A DNA stretch of 64,000 bases from Vibrio sp. S17_S38 (GTDB lineage Bacteria > Pseudomonadota > Gammaproteobacteria > Enterobacterales > Vibrionaceae), in contig NZ_JAAUWW010000003.1 of NCBI RefSeq assembly GCF_014694375.1, forward strand, positions 62,001-126,000. The letters are read 5' to 3'. Position 1 is the first letter of the stretch; every line of letters starts with the position of its first letter. The translations under genes and the position numbers were made by a program. The notes below the pieces were generated by a model, which was not told the origin of the DNA, made no database searches, and was given only the letters and a program-made list of their open reading frames with translations. This document shows positions 21,460 to 31,321 of the stretch, one piece after another.

Positions 21460-22311
21460 CTAGAAGCTACTATTCCAACCAAACTTCTCAATAAGGTTCA
21501 TCCACACCTCATCAAATTTTGCATCAATGATAACGGCGTGCTTAGTTATAGGATGAATAAAACTTAAACGTGTTGCATGAAGCATCAATCTATGTGCATT
21601 AAGGTGATCGCGAAATAATCGATTTTGCTTACCATCACCATGCGAAGTATCGCCAATAATTGGATGACGAAGATGAGCCATATGTCGACGTAATTGATGT
21701 TTACGTCCTGTTAACGGTTTCATTTCAACTAAGCCAAAGCGGCTAGTTGGGAAACGTCCGGTTGATAATGGGACTTCAACTTTAGCAAGAGGTCGATAGT
21801 CCGTAATAGCGGATTGTGCTTCTTGATCTTGCTTCGCAAATTTATCAGCGACCTTATCCAACTCTTTCTTGAGCGGATAATCTAATAGGCCACCTTCCTC
21901 GATCCAACCGCGGACAATCGCATGATAAGTTTTCTCAAATTGATGCTCAGCAAACATTGGCGCGGCTTGTGATGCGACCTCGCTGGATAAAGCAAATAGC
22001 AATACCCCCGAAGTCGGACGATCGAGGCGATGCAGTGGAAACACATGCTGACCAATTTGATCGCGTAATGTTTGCATGACGAATCGAGTTTCGTGACGAT
22101 CCAACCAAGAACGATGCACTAACATTCCCGCAGGTTTGTTGACCGCAATAAGAAACTCATCTTGATAAATGATTTCTAGCTCAATCAGCGGTAATTCGCT
22201 CTCTGGATGATCATCTGCAGCAGTTAATTGCTCAACGTTATTAGCTTGATCGATATCATCTTGATCAATATTAGCTTGATCGGTTTTTTCTTGATTCATA
22301 ATGTCGCTCAT
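21460..22311 (-). CDS. truC: tRNA pseudouridine(65) synthase TruC
   Basis: TruC makes pseudouridine at position 65 of certain tRNAs. After an N-terminal extension of about 43 residues, the RluA-type domain begins LEIIYQDEFLIAVNKPAGMLVHRSW and carries the catalytic motif HRLDRPTSGVLL, plus GRKHQLRRHMAHLRHPIIGD, all close to E. coli TruC. The extension is Asp/Gln-rich with repeated DQAN/DQDD units and is unusual for the family. The start overlaps the yqcC stop (ATGA), so the pair is coupled. Confidence 0.94.
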   Translation of the reverse strand: MSDIMNQEKTDQANIDQDDIDQANNVEQLTAADDHPESELPLIELEIIYQDEFLIAVNKPAGMLVHRSWLDRHETRFVMQTLRDQIGQHVFPLHRLDRPTSGVLLFALSSEVASQAAPMFAEHQFEKTYHAIVRGWIEEGGLLDYPLKKELDKVADKFAKQDQEAQSAITDYRPLAKVEVPLSTGRFPTSRFGLVEMKPLTGRKHQLRRHMAHLRHPIIGDTSHGDGKQNRLFRDHLNAHRLMLHATRLSFIHPITKHAVIIDAKFDEVWMNLIEKFGWNSSF

Positions 22312-22622
22312 TTTACGATTTCATCTATTTGTTTTAACACTACCAATAACTGGTGCTGCGCTTCATTATTGACCATCGCTTGCTCAAAATAAGGGCTAAT
22401 TTCAAACCCTCTTGGTATCACTTGTTCCGAGCGAATCAAGGCCTCCATTTTAGGAATAAAAACCCATTGTAACCACTGTGTTGGCGTTAACGTATCCAGC
22501 GCAAAAGGCTGAGAACTGGCAAGCATATCAGCATTAGGCGAATGTTCTTCCCATAAACTTAACTGCTGTAAAGTCGATTTTAATGTGTCCAGTTTTTGAC
22601 AAAGTGAATCTGCTTGAATCAT
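22308..22622 (-). CDS. yqcC: YqcC family protein (DUF446)
   Basis: This 104-residue protein belongs to the YqcC family, recognised by LSLWEEHSPNADMLASSQPFALDTLTPTQWLQWVFIPKMEAL. The fold is a small helical bundle and the function is not established. It is translationally coupled to truC by a 4-bp overlap, as in E. coli, which suggests a link to tRNA modification, but that is inference. Confidence 0.92.
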   Translation of the reverse strand: MIQADSLCQKLDTLKSTLQQLSLWEEHSPNADMLASSQPFALDTLTPTQWLQWVFIPKMEALIRSEQVIPRGFEISPYFEQAMVNNEAQHQLLVVLKQIDEIVK

Positions 22623-22709
22623 TTTACTCTATGCGCCCTTGATAATGGTCAAATTGGGTACCATTTAGTAGAGATTATACCTTTTTGAATTAAGATCGGA
22701 TAACCCTCT

Positions 22710-23768
22710 ATGAATGCTATTCACAATCTAAGTCAGCTACTCGAAAAAAGTCAGTGCCAATATAAAATATTTGATTTAGGTCGCCGCATTCAATCGATTG
22801 ACCATAAAACCTTTCTACAAGTCGAAATGGCACAAAAGCCCTACCCTTATCCTCTACAACGACATGCACACCTTGGCATTGCTTATTGGACAGAGCAAAA
22901 CCAACCTTGGATTTGGTTCTTAAAATTCCCATTGGATGAGCGAGGTTTACTCAATCAAACCGATGTTGGTAATTTCTTGAGATATGTAACCGAGGCAATG
23001 GGAGCGCAATTAAACCAAAGCTTAACAGAGGAACAACAGCAACATCTCGCAAGTAACCCATACACCTTTAAGCCTAAAGATGACAAAATGGCGGCTTTTC
23101 ATAGCTTAATTCGAGCACATTTAGATTTACCCACCAGTCAATATTACGAACATGCTCAGCATTATTTTACAGGTGATCTTGGATGGAATAATTGGCAAAC
23201 GGTCGGCTTGCAAGGCATTACGGATATATGTGCACGATTATCAAATAATCAAAATACCGTGGCAATTCGTAAAGCACTTCCATCGATCACAAAAGATGTT
23301 CAATGCCACCCAGCGTTGTATGTTTTGTTAGGCGCATTGGAGCATGTCAATCTAGACGACAAATTAAGCCTACGTATTGCTGAGCTCGCACTGGAAGAAT
23401 CCAATAAAGACCAACCTGACTTATTTTTGCTATCCGCTTTTGTACGAGCGCTATCTGGCGGTAATATCGATCAACTTCAAACCGTCATTGAAGCCCTTTT
23501 AGCCAAACCAGAATTGAGTCATTCCGAGATATTAATTGCCATCGCGGGACGCTGTTGGTCACAACTTGCCACCGAAGCGCGAGCGATAAAATTCTTATTA
23601 CGATTAGCCCAAACCGATAATCAAAATCTATTTAATCAATTATTTGCAGACTTAGTGATGCTACCTGAATTAAGGATGACATTTCTTCCCTTACTGCATA
23701 ATACGCCAAGCCCAGAACTGGCTAACGCGCTGATCACCTTGCAGCAACACACTAAATCCGGCCAATAG
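22710..23768 (+). CDS. DUF3549 family protein
   Basis: This 352-residue cytoplasmic protein matches the DUF3549 family found in Vibrionaceae, Shewanella and relatives. It starts MNAIHNLSQLLEKSQCQYKIFDLGRRIQ and contains PYPYPLQRHAHLGIAYW and PWIWFLKFPLDERGLLNQ. The C-terminal half is a series of helical repeats (alpha solenoid type). No catalytic motif is seen and the role is unknown. It is divergent from yqcC and followed by a DUF3301 gene. Confidence 0.85.
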   Translation: MNAIHNLSQLLEKSQCQYKIFDLGRRIQSIDHKTFLQVEMAQKPYPYPLQRHAHLGIAYWTEQNQPWIWFLKFPLDERGLLNQTDVGNFLRYVTEAMGAQLNQSLTEEQQQHLASNPYTFKPKDDKMAAFHSLIRAHLDLPTSQYYEHAQHYFTGDLGWNNWQTVGLQGITDICARLSNNQNTVAIRKALPSITKDVQCHPALYVLLGALEHVNLDDKLSLRIAELALEESNKDQPDLFLLSAFVRALSGGNIDQLQTVIEALLAKPELSHSEILIAIAGRCWSQLATEARAIKFLLRLAQTDNQNLFNQLFADLVMLPELRMTFLPLLHNTPSPELANALITLQQHTKSGQ

Positions 23769-23832
23769 TATTTGATTTTATGAAAAGCACTATTTACCGA
23801 TTTATAAAATAAATACCTCAAAGGAAGCGTAA

Positions 23833-24141
23833 ATGATCACGGATTTATTGATGATTTTAATCGTTATGTTTATTGCCTTTTTATTTTGGCAGCAGCGTCG
23901 TCAATCTGAATTAGCACATAAAGCGATTTTACGTCATTGTGAACAATTGGATCTGCAAGTGCTATCAACCTCTCTATTGCGCTATCAGATAAGGTTACCG
24001 GATGGTCGTTGGCGCTTTCACTCACTGTATCAATTTGAATTTTCATCTCGTGGTGATGATTGTTACCAAGGAAGGATGATTATGCTAGGTTTTAAAGCAA
24101 CGCACTTTCGCCTACCACCTTATAGAATGGTTGATTATTAA
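23833..24141 (+). CDS. DUF3301 family membrane-anchored protein
   Basis: This 102-residue protein starts with a single membrane helix (MITDLLMILIVMFIAFLFW), then a basic stretch and a small soluble domain with RYQIRLPDGRWRFHSLYQFEFSS. That pattern fits the DUF3301 family. The function is unknown. AAAGGAAG precedes the start. It lies 64 bp after the DUF3549 gene and these two are often neighbours. Confidence 0.85.
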   Translation: MITDLLMILIVMFIAFLFWQQRRQSELAHKAILRHCEQLDLQVLSTSLLRYQIRLPDGRWRFHSLYQFEFSSRGDDCYQGRMIMLGFKATHFRLPPYRMVDY

Positions 24142-24186
24142 TAAGCTCAATTACTATTCAATTTTTTGTGTTAAAGAGAATCTAAA

Positions 24187-24510
24187 ATGAATACTCAAAA
24201 TGTCACGGCTGAATTACATAAAGTCTTATCCGAACTCAATGCCGAAGGGAAAGAACCTAGTGTGGCATTAGTGAAAGCTCGTCTATCTGTCTCTGTGCCA
24301 ATTCCAGCTATCATCAGCACAATCAAATCGTGGAAAGCATCCAATAAAGTACCAAAAATTGAAATAGCCGCTCAAGAAAATGCGTCAAATAATGATCCAC
24401 GAGTTCAGAGACTTGAAACTCAAATGCAGACTTTTATCCAACGTATTGAGCAATTAGAACTACGCATCAATCAGTTAGAGCAGAAATCAACAACAGAGCA
24501 AGGGAAATAG
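24187..24510 (+). CDS. KfrA-like small protein with N-terminal DNA-binding-type domain and coiled coil
   Basis: I do not recognise a named gene. The 107 residues begin with a segment (about residues 5-50: [24 protein letters not shown] then a Trp-containing helix IKSWKAS) that resembles the KfrA N-terminal DNA-binding domain. After a polar linker a heptad-like coiled coil follows ([20 protein letters not shown]). The stop is one base before the yaiI start, so the two genes are probably coupled. The KfrA resemblance is by eye; a structural search is needed to confirm it. Confidence 0.7.
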   Translation: MNTQNVTAELHKVLSELNAEGKEPSVALVKARLSVSVPIPAIISTIKSWKASNKVPKIEIAAQENASNNDPRVQRLETQMQTFIQRIEQLELRINQLEQKSTTEQGK

Positions 24511-24511
24511 T

Positions 24512-24958
24512 ATGAAAATTTGGGTTGATGCCGATGCCTGTCCAAAAACCATTCGTGAAACGATTTGTCGCGCCGCAGAAAGAACCGGTATAACCACCAC
24601 CTTTGTGGCAAACCATCAAGTTCCCGTCCCCAATCGTACCAACATTCACTCGATCCAAGTAGAAAGTGGTTTTGATATTGCTGATAATGAAATTGTACGT
24701 CGAGTAGAAATTGGTGACTTGGTGATCACTTCCGATATTCCACTGGCTGATGAAGTAATAACCAAAGGTGGGCAAGCATTAAGTTCACGCGGTGAGTTGT
24801 ACACTAAAGACACCATTAAGGCTCGTCTCAATATTCGTGATTTTATGGATACTATGCGCTCAAGTGGCATTCAAAGCGGCGGTCCTGCGCCACTTTCGCA
24901 AACCGATAAGCGTGAATTTGCAAATCATCTGGATAAGATCTTAGCAAAGGCTAAATAA
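24512..24958 (+). CDS. yaiI: UPF0178 family protein YaiI
   Basis: This 148-residue protein is a clear UPF0178 (YaiI/YqxD) member. It has the N-terminal motif [31 protein letters not shown] with conserved acidic residues, and [23 protein letters not shown] near the end. The fold is PIN/NYN-like with conserved Asp residues, so a nuclease role is possible but unproven. It is coupled to the preceding KfrA-like gene (one-base gap). Confidence 0.94.
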   Translation: MKIWVDADACPKTIRETICRAAERTGITTTFVANHQVPVPNRTNIHSIQVESGFDIADNEIVRRVEIGDLVITSDIPLADEVITKGGQALSSRGELYTKDTIKARLNIRDFMDTMRSSGIQSGGPAPLSQTDKREFANHLDKILAKAK

Positions 24959-24965
24959 AACGCTC

Positions 24966-25000
24966 ATCCTGAATAACGTCTATAATGTGTTATTCAGGAT
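24966..25000. terminator. Bidirectional hairpin between yaiI and the DUF2310 gene
   Basis: A perfect 12-bp stem (ATCCTGAATAAC with GTTATTCAGGAT, 11-base loop) lies between convergent genes. T-runs are short on both sides, so termination strength is uncertain. The left arm belongs to the repeated motif also found near 21373 and 50455. Confidence 0.6.
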
Positions 25001-25027
25001 TTCAACTAATAGACCATGCCTATAAAA

Positions 25028-25816
25028 TTAACCCTTCAACTGATCCCACGAAATATTCGATACAATCCGACAATCATCGCATTTGAAATAGAAAATATCG
25101 TGCAGAGGTTGCTCTAAAGCCCAGTCATTATCACAACGTGGACAACGGCGTTGTTTTTCCGCTTCAAGGCTTTCCCCACCAATTCGATATAAATAATAAT
25201 ACGTCGGAATTTTGGTCAGATATTCTAAGCGCCCACGCAGATCCCAGCCTCGTCGAAATAAATAACTCCCAACATCTGAGATTTCTTTTAATGTTGCATG
25301 CTCTGCTTCCGTTGCGCCTGCCATTTGAATTTCATCGCACGCTTGCCATTCTGTTTGCCATTTAATGATCGCTTTATGATCGCCATTTAAGGTTGGCGGA
25401 TTATGATATAAGGGAATAGGCCTAAACGTATCGCCACAGCGTAACGGTGAGCAGGAATGCACAAATGTGGTGTACAACACTTGCCAACTTGATTGCCCCG
25501 CATCTTCATGTGCAACAGTTTGCTCTGAGTTAAGATCTTGCCCAAGTACTTTCACCCTCGGCGCTAAAACCTTAGCATCAGTAAGCCGTTGCAAGCATAC
25601 TTTGACATAAGCAGAATGATACCTTGGATGCATACTGTCTGATTCTGGACAAATTAAGCGCACACGAAATTCCCCATCACCAATAATAATAGGAAATTCT
25701 CGCCCTAATATCTGCCCATTAAAACGTAAGGCATCAAGTAAACCATTGATCGATTTCTCAACCGCATCCATGGTTGTATTATCAAAACATTCAAACTGCA
25801 ACTCTACAACGTACAC
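25028..25816 (-). CDS. DUF2310 family zinc-ribbon protein
   Basis: The 262-residue protein matches the DUF2310 family of predicted nucleic-acid-binding zinc-ribbon proteins. The C-terminus has two Cys pairs (RRCPRCDNDW and YFKCDDCRIVSNISW), a classic zinc ribbon. The N-terminal two thirds contain WQVLYTTFVHSCSPLRCGD and RRGWDLRGRLEYLTKIPTYYYLY. Its role is unknown. It is 9 bp downstream of syd and likely cotranscribed with it. Confidence 0.88.
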   Translation of the reverse strand: MYVVELQFECFDNTTMDAVEKSINGLLDALRFNGQILGREFPIIIGDGEFRVRLICPESDSMHPRYHSAYVKVCLQRLTDAKVLAPRVKVLGQDLNSEQTVAHEDAGQSSWQVLYTTFVHSCSPLRCGDTFRPIPLYHNPPTLNGDHKAIIKWQTEWQACDEIQMAGATEAEHATLKEISDVGSYLFRRGWDLRGRLEYLTKIPTYYYLYRIGGESLEAEKQRRCPRCDNDWALEQPLHDIFYFKCDDCRIVSNISWDQLKG

Positions 25817-25825
25817 TTATCTTCC

Positions 25826-26374
25826 TTACACTTGCACTTGGCACTGAATTAAAAACTGCTCGATGTTTGAGCTCAACACATCCCGATTAGACGTACCTAA
25901 ACGCTCTAGAATCACTTCACCACTAATATTACAAATAGAAATCACATCTAACTCGGCATCAGTGGTACCAATAAATACCGTTGGCTTTAACTTTAATCGA
26001 CGTTGAGTCACCAAATGACCCAAAATATTTTCTTGAAGATGAACAAAATCATCATCACTCCACACTTGTAGTAAAGTGAACGGTTTTTCTTTCCAAGATA
26101 ACGTTAAATCGGCGCTATATTGTGAACCATAAAAAGCTTTAATATCAGGGTGAATAATAAGCTCAATACCGCGTTCCAAATTACTGAAGTCGGCCAGTGC
26201 ATCACGTTCTTGTGGTAACCACTCAACATGCTCGCTATCTTCTTGAGTTTGTAGACAAGGTGAAGCTAACCCTTTCATTTCATCGGCAATAGGATTGCTT
26301 TTATAGGCTTGTTGCCATTGCTCAATAAAATCAGAAGTAAGCACAGCCAACGCATGGGCAATATTGTGGTTCAT
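25826..26374 (-). CDS. syd: SecY-interacting protein Syd
   Basis: Syd binds SecY at the cytoplasmic face and monitors the translocon. The 182 residues match the family, with DEMKGLASPCL, ERGIELIIHPDIKAFYGSQYSADL and QENILGHLVTQRRLKLKPTVFIG. No membrane segment is present, as expected for a peripheral protein. It is divergent from queF, the same arrangement as in E. coli. Confidence 0.95.
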   Translation of the reverse strand: MNHNIAHALAVLTSDFIEQWQQAYKSNPIADEMKGLASPCLQTQEDSEHVEWLPQERDALADFSNLERGIELIIHPDIKAFYGSQYSADLTLSWKEKPFTLLQVWSDDDFVHLQENILGHLVTQRRLKLKPTVFIGTTDAELDVISICNISGEVILERLGTSNRDVLSSNIEQFLIQCQVQV

Positions 26375-26404
26375 TCAAGGCTCCATATTCAAAATTATAC
26401 ATAG

Positions 26405-26424
26405 ATACCGATTGGAATTGGTAT
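26405..26424. promoter_or_regulatory. 20-bp near-perfect palindrome between syd and queF
   Basis: ATACCGATTG and GAATTGGTAT pair over 8 of the 9 outer positions around a GG centre. It lies 38 bp before queF and 31 bp before syd, in the shared divergent promoter region. It could be an operator or a short repeat; no known regulator consensus was recognised. Confidence 0.4.
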
Positions 26425-26461
26425 TACTATTCTGGTCACTGTAATAAATCTAGATTTTACT

Positions 26462-27358
26462 ATGACTCATACTTCAAAATCCAAGCATTCATCAACTCAA
26501 CCTAGCAGCACAAAATATGCTAATGCCAAAGAATTGCAAGGCTTAACATTAGGTCAGCATACACAATATCGTCATGATTATGATTCAAGTTTGCTACAAC
26601 CAGTACCGCGTAGCTTAAATCGTCAAGATCTCGGATTAAACGAGATCAATAATCTACCTTTTGTTGGTTGTGATATTTGGACCTTGTATGAAATATCTTG
26701 GCTTAATAGAAAAGGATTACCACAAGTTGCCATTGGTGATGTGTTCTTGCCCGTCACTAGCCCAAATCTTATTGAATCAAAGTCGTTTAAATTATATTTA
26801 AATAGTTTAAACCAAACTCGCTTTGATGATTGGCAACAGGTGGAAAATACCTTAAAAGCCGATCTCTCTGCTTGCGCCGGTGAAACAGTGAATGTTTGCT
26901 TACACAATGTTGAGCATTACACCCTACAGCCGATTGTGACGATGCAAGGCAACTGTATTGATAATCAAGATATCGAAATCACCGATTATCAATTTAATGA
27001 ACAATATCTGCAAAATTCAACCAGTAAGCAACAAGTCACTGAAACTTTACATAGCCATCTATTGAAATCAAACTGCTTAATCACCAATCAACCAGATTGG
27101 GGGAGCGTTGAAATTCAATATACCGGTAATAAAATCTCACAAGAGGCTTTATTGCGCTATCTCATTTCTTTTCGTGAACATAACGAATTTCACGAACAGT
27201 GTGTAGAGCGGATCTTCTGTGACATTATTAAATATTGCCAACCTCAACAACTCAGTGTTTATGCTCGCTATACTCGTAGGGGAGGCTTAGATATTAATCC
27301 TTACCGCTCTACTGTGCATGAAAAGCCAAATTGCATAAAACGTATGGCTCGCCAATAG
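26462..27358 (+). CDS. queF: NADPH-dependent 7-cyano-7-deazaguanine reductase
   Basis: QueF reduces preQ0 to preQ1 in queuosine tRNA modification. At 298 residues it is the long two-domain type. The C-terminal half has the catalytic Cys in [19 protein letters not shown], the conserved His-Glu region [16 protein letters not shown], and [18 protein letters not shown] Ser/Thr-rich N-terminal stretch of about 16 residues ([17 protein letters not shown]) is longer than in E. coli. It is divergent from syd and followed by a terminator. Confidence 0.96.
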   Translation: MTHTSKSKHSSTQPSSTKYANAKELQGLTLGQHTQYRHDYDSSLLQPVPRSLNRQDLGLNEINNLPFVGCDIWTLYEISWLNRKGLPQVAIGDVFLPVTSPNLIESKSFKLYLNSLNQTRFDDWQQVENTLKADLSACAGETVNVCLHNVEHYTLQPIVTMQGNCIDNQDIEITDYQFNEQYLQNSTSKQQVTETLHSHLLKSNCLITNQPDWGSVEIQYTGNKISQEALLRYLISFREHNEFHEQCVERIFCDIIKYCQPQQLSVYARYTRRGGLDINPYRSTVHEKPNCIKRMARQ

Positions 27359-27366
27359 AACAATAT

Positions 27367-27390
27367 AAAGGCGATGTAATATCGCCTTTT
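27367..27390 (+). terminator. Intrinsic terminator after queF
   Basis: AAAGGCGAT/ATCGCCTTT (9-bp stem, 5-base loop, 27367-27375 with 27381-27389), ending in TTTT, follows 8 bp after the queF stop. Confidence 0.8.
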
Positions 27391-27448
27391 CAACATAATC
27401 ATTACCGTACTATTTATTTTGAATACACCTAGGAGAATGCAGAGACCA

Positions 27449-29734
27449 ATGAAGAGAGTGGCTCAGATTATTATTACCCTTTTATTTAGCAGCCTTTTAA
27501 TATCTAAACTGGCTCAAGCTCAAATATACCTGACCCCTTCACTTCAAGAAGCGGCAAGAGTGTTAAGTATTAATCCTCAGCAATCTCTAACAACCACTCA
27601 GCAGTTTCTCTCAGCCCGTAAACTCGTCGCCACAAATAGCCAAGATTACACCCTGTCACGTGATGGTAGTGAAAAAAGCATTAGGACACCGTCAACCAGT
27701 ATTGAAGCCTTACAAATCATGGCTCAGGCCTATCATAATCAAGGCTTATACCAGTTAGCATTACAGTCGATTCAAGACGCTGAAACACTTGCCACTCAAT
27801 ACAAATTGCCTCAACTTTATATCAACGCTCGTCTTTCTCATGCCCAATTATTATGGGAGCAAACTCATAGCATCAATGACATAAATCGTTACCTTAGCGA
27901 GATTGATCAAAAGCTAGCTCAAGAACAACAAACCACAAACTGGAAGCAACAATTGAATTATCACCTCAATATGTTTAAAGCCAGTGTTTATGCTTATCAA
28001 AATAACCGCATTAAAGCGGAAGCCGCCTTCAAGCAAGCTGAAAACTATGTTGTTACCTTAAACTCGGTTTTACTGACGATCGATTATCATCTCAGTTTAG
28101 GTGAATATTATCTCGAGCAAGATGAATATGATGATTCATTAACCCAGCTTCTGATTACTTATTGGATGGCGGTAAAAGAAGGCGATAGCATTGAACTCGC
28201 TAAAACCAATTTATTGCTCGCAAAACTCTTCTATTCTCGCCATGTTTTTGATAAAGCCATTGAGCACACCACAGAAGCGGCGGACTTTTATGATAATTAC
28301 CCTCACTCAACACCATTGTCTGAAACATTAAAATTGATGGCCGCTACCTATTACCAACAAGGAAAATTCAACCTAGCTTTAGTGAATTATTTAAATGTAT
28401 TGGACAATGAAGAAACATTAAAAACGCTAGACCAAATAATAGAATTACGCATCAGCATTGCTAACACTTACTTGAAATTATTCGATTTCTCTCATGCTGA
28501 AATTTATTTAAATCAAGCCCAAAGAATGGTGGAGCAGACTAATTCGTCACTGCAAAAATCGGAAGTAAATCTACTGCAAGCTGCCTTAGCTTTATCACAC
28601 GGAAACACAGAAACCGCATTAGCTTACGGTCAATTAGCCCTCACTGCAGCTACTCAATTAAACAATAATCACTTAAAAATGGGTGCGTACAAAATTAGTT
28701 CTGCCGCTTACCAGCAGAAAGGTAATTATAAACAAGCTCTCGAAGCGCAGCAGAATTATCAAAGCTTATGGCAGAACCAACAAGAACAATTTAATGCCAT
28801 TAATGAAGAAGTATTTCGACAACAAAAAGATATTATTGAGCAATCCTTACATTATGCGGGACTAGAAGATAACCTTTCACGAAGTCAGCAGAAATATCAT
28901 GATTATCAACAATCTACCTTAATATTAATTGTCGTTAGTATATTGCTATTAATGGTCATTATTTATCGCGGTAACCTAAATAAGAAAATCAAAAAAGAGC
29001 TGGAAATTCAAACTATTGATCTCTATACCCACACTCGTTCTGGCTTGCAAAACTTAAAACTTCTTAATGCAAAACTGCCAAAATCACTTGAGCGCAGTAA
29101 TGCGGTCTTTGAACAATGGCGACTCGGTGAGTTAATCAATGAACCCTTAAGCGATCGACTTCATTTTGTTATGTTTGAGGTGCCTTTTTTACGCAATGTA
29201 TACCTTAAAAGAGGCTATCAGGCAGGTTTAGATATAGAAAAAGCATTTGGTAAGCACCTACAAAATTTTGTCAATTCACCGGCACGCTTATACCATTTCT
29301 CCGATGGATTATTTCTTTATATTGAACCTAAAGCTAGCCATCAAGGCAGTACCGAAGCCATGTTTGAGAAAATCAACTCGTGGACTGAAACGTTCCAAAC
29401 AAATATAACCATAGACCGACATATAAAAATGGGTATGGCGGAATATCCATTCTTACCTAAAGCCTTCACCGCAATTAATGATAAAGAATTGATTGATATA
29501 TTATTAATGGCTATTTATATCAGTGGAAAAATAAGCACATACGAAGGAGAAACCGACAGTCAGTGGGTTCACCTATCTGCGATAGAAAATGCACCCGCCG
29601 CCAGTTTTGCGTCCCCTAATATTCGTTTAGCTTGCCAACAAGCGGTGAATCAAGGCTTAATCAAAATCCAAACCTTAAACGGTAACGATGAATTGGCTAA
29701 ATCAATCATTCGTAATGAAAAGCTTGATCTCTAA
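27449..29734 (+). CDS. Membrane-anchored TPR protein with degenerate GGDEF-like domain
   Basis: I do not recognise a named gene. From the ATG at 27449 it is 761 residues. A signal peptide (VAQIIITLLFSSLLISKLAQA) leads into a periplasmic region of tandem TPR-like helical repeats (about residues 80-460), a short coiled coil, one membrane helix near residues 488-508, and a cytoplasmic domain. That domain follows the layout of GGDEF enzymes (VMFEVPFLRNVYLKRGYQAG, then RLYHFSDGLFLYI), but the active-site GGDEF is SDGLF, so cyclase activity is not expected. In-frame TTG (27419) and ATG (27437) exist upstream; the latter is too close to AGGAG. Confidence 0.75.
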   Translation: MKRVAQIIITLLFSSLLISKLAQAQIYLTPSLQEAARVLSINPQQSLTTTQQFLSARKLVATNSQDYTLSRDGSEKSIRTPSTSIEALQIMAQAYHNQGLYQLALQSIQDAETLATQYKLPQLYINARLSHAQLLWEQTHSINDINRYLSEIDQKLAQEQQTTNWKQQLNYHLNMFKASVYAYQNNRIKAEAAFKQAENYVVTLNSVLLTIDYHLSLGEYYLEQDEYDDSLTQLLITYWMAVKEGDSIELAKTNLLLAKLFYSRHVFDKAIEHTTEAADFYDNYPHSTPLSETLKLMAATYYQQGKFNLALVNYLNVLDNEETLKTLDQIIELRISIANTYLKLFDFSHAEIYLNQAQRMVEQTNSSLQKSEVNLLQAALALSHGNTETALAYGQLALTAATQLNNNHLKMGAYKISSAAYQQKGNYKQALEAQQNYQSLWQNQQEQFNAINEEVFRQQKDIIEQSLHYAGLEDNLSRSQQKYHDYQQSTLILIVVSILLLMVIIYRGNLNKKIKKELEIQTIDLYTHTRSGLQNLKLLNAKLPKSLERSNAVFEQWRLGELINEPLSDRLHFVMFEVPFLRNVYLKRGYQAGLDIEKAFGKHLQNFVNSPARLYHFSDGLFLYIEPKASHQGSTEAMFEKINSWTETFQTNITIDRHIKMGMAEYPFLPKAFTAINDKELIDILLMAIYISGKISTYEGETDSQWVHLSAIENAPAASFASPNIRLACQQAVNQGLIKIQTLNGNDELAKSIIRNEKLDL

Positions 29735-29943
29735 CTCCAAGACATTGCTAGTAGCCTCGCCTATAAAACGGGTGTAAGGTTTATATTCTTCATGCTAAGT
29801 TATGTCGAACTAAACGATAGAAACCTAAGAATGCAGCCTGCTTTATCCAAAGCTTACCTCACCCGCAGGTTATTCGCTCTTATCACACTCTCCTCCTGAA
29901 TTATGTTCAGGTGTTTTCAAAATCAAGTTGGAAGGAATCGCCT

Positions 29944-31299
29944 ATGATCACTCAAATAAGTCCTATGGGTAGTTTAGATTTATTGTCTCAATTAGAAGTT
30001 AACAAATTAAAAAAAGCCGCTTCAAGTGATCTTTATCAGTTATATCGCAGTTGCTCTTTAGCCGTTTTAAATTCAGGAAGTCACACCGATAATTCCGAAC
30101 AATTATTAAGCCAAAATCTCTCTTTTGAAGTCGAAGTCATGCGGCGTGAACGAGGTATAAAATTAGAGTTAATTGATCCGCCAGAACACGCTTTTGTAGA
30201 TGGCACGATTATAAAAGGCATTCAATCACATCTATTTTCAGTATTACGCGATATCGTATTCTTACATGTGCAACTAGCAGATAGCCAACGCTTACACCTC
30301 GTCGATTCCGCACAAATTACCAATTTAGTGTTTGGTATTTTACGTAATGCAAAGGCACTGCATACCGGCATTGATCCAAACCTCGTTGTTTGTTGGGGAG
30401 GGCATTCTATTAATGAGGTTGAATACCAATATACTCGCTCGGTCGGACATGAGTTAGGTTTGCGAGAAATGAACATCTGTACTGGTTGTGGACCCGGTGC
30501 AATGGAGGGGCCAATGAAAGGTGCTGCAGTTGGTCATGCCAAACAACGCTATACTTCTCAACGTTATGTTGGCTTAACTGAGCCTTCCATTATTGCGGCT
30601 GAGCCACCAAATCCAATCGTGAATGAGCTCATCATCATGCCGGATATAGAAAAGCGCTTAGAAGGTTTTATTCGGATGGGGCACGGGATTATTATTTTCC
30701 CAGGAGGCCCAGGTACCGCCGAAGAACTACTTTATATACTCGGAATTTTAATGCATCCAGAAAATTCGGATCAGCCTCTACCGCTAGTTCTGACTGGACC
30801 AAAAGAAAGTGAAGCGTACTTTAGATCCATCGATCAATTCATCCATGACACATTAGGACCTGAAGCGCAAAAGCATTATCAAATTGTCATTGGCGATCCT
30901 GCGCAAGCCGCTAGAATTATTAAAGATGCCATGCCAAAAGTGAAGGAACATCGCCGAGCTCATGAAGATGCTTATAGCTTTAACTGGTCTTTACATATTG
31001 ATCCTGAGTTCCAAGCCCCATTTATACCCACACATCAATCAATGGCAGCACTGGATTTACACCTAGATCAACCAGCAGAGAAGCTCGCGTCTAATTTACG
31101 CAAAGCATTTTCAGGGATAGTGGCAGGTAACGTAAAATCAGAAGGCATCCGAGAAATCAAAAAGAACGGTCCATTTATTATTGATGGTGAGCGGAACTTA
31201 ATGGCGAAAATGGATACTCTACTGAATGACTTTGTAGCACAGCAACGCATGAAGTTACCGGGTTCTGAGTACATTCCCTGCTATCGAATCGCAAAATAA
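29944..31299 (+). CDS. ppnN: Pyrimidine/purine nucleotide 5'-monophosphate nucleosidase
   Basis: PpnN (YgdH) cleaves nucleoside monophosphates to base and ribose-5-phosphate and in E. coli is stimulated by ppGpp. The start at 29944 follows GGAAGG and gives 451 residues beginning [31 protein letters not shown], very close to E. coli. The LOG-family motif appears as [14 protein letters not shown] and [13 protein letters not shown]. Eleven in-frame upstream codons are not conserved. It lies near queF and xni, the known synteny. Confidence 0.95.
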   Translation: MITQISPMGSLDLLSQLEVNKLKKAASSDLYQLYRSCSLAVLNSGSHTDNSEQLLSQNLSFEVEVMRRERGIKLELIDPPEHAFVDGTIIKGIQSHLFSVLRDIVFLHVQLADSQRLHLVDSAQITNLVFGILRNAKALHTGIDPNLVVCWGGHSINEVEYQYTRSVGHELGLREMNICTGCGPGAMEGPMKGAAVGHAKQRYTSQRYVGLTEPSIIAAEPPNPIVNELIIMPDIEKRLEGFIRMGHGIIIFPGGPGTAEELLYILGILMHPENSDQPLPLVLTGPKESEAYFRSIDQFIHDTLGPEAQKHYQIVIGDPAQAARIIKDAMPKVKEHRRAHEDAYSFNWSLHIDPEFQAPFIPTHQSMAALDLHLDQPAEKLASNLRKAFSGIVAGNVKSEGIREIKKNGPFIIDGERNLMAKMDTLLNDFVAQQRMKLPGSEYIPCYRIAK

Positions 31300-31321
31300 A
31301 ACCTTAGTATGTTAAGCTAAC

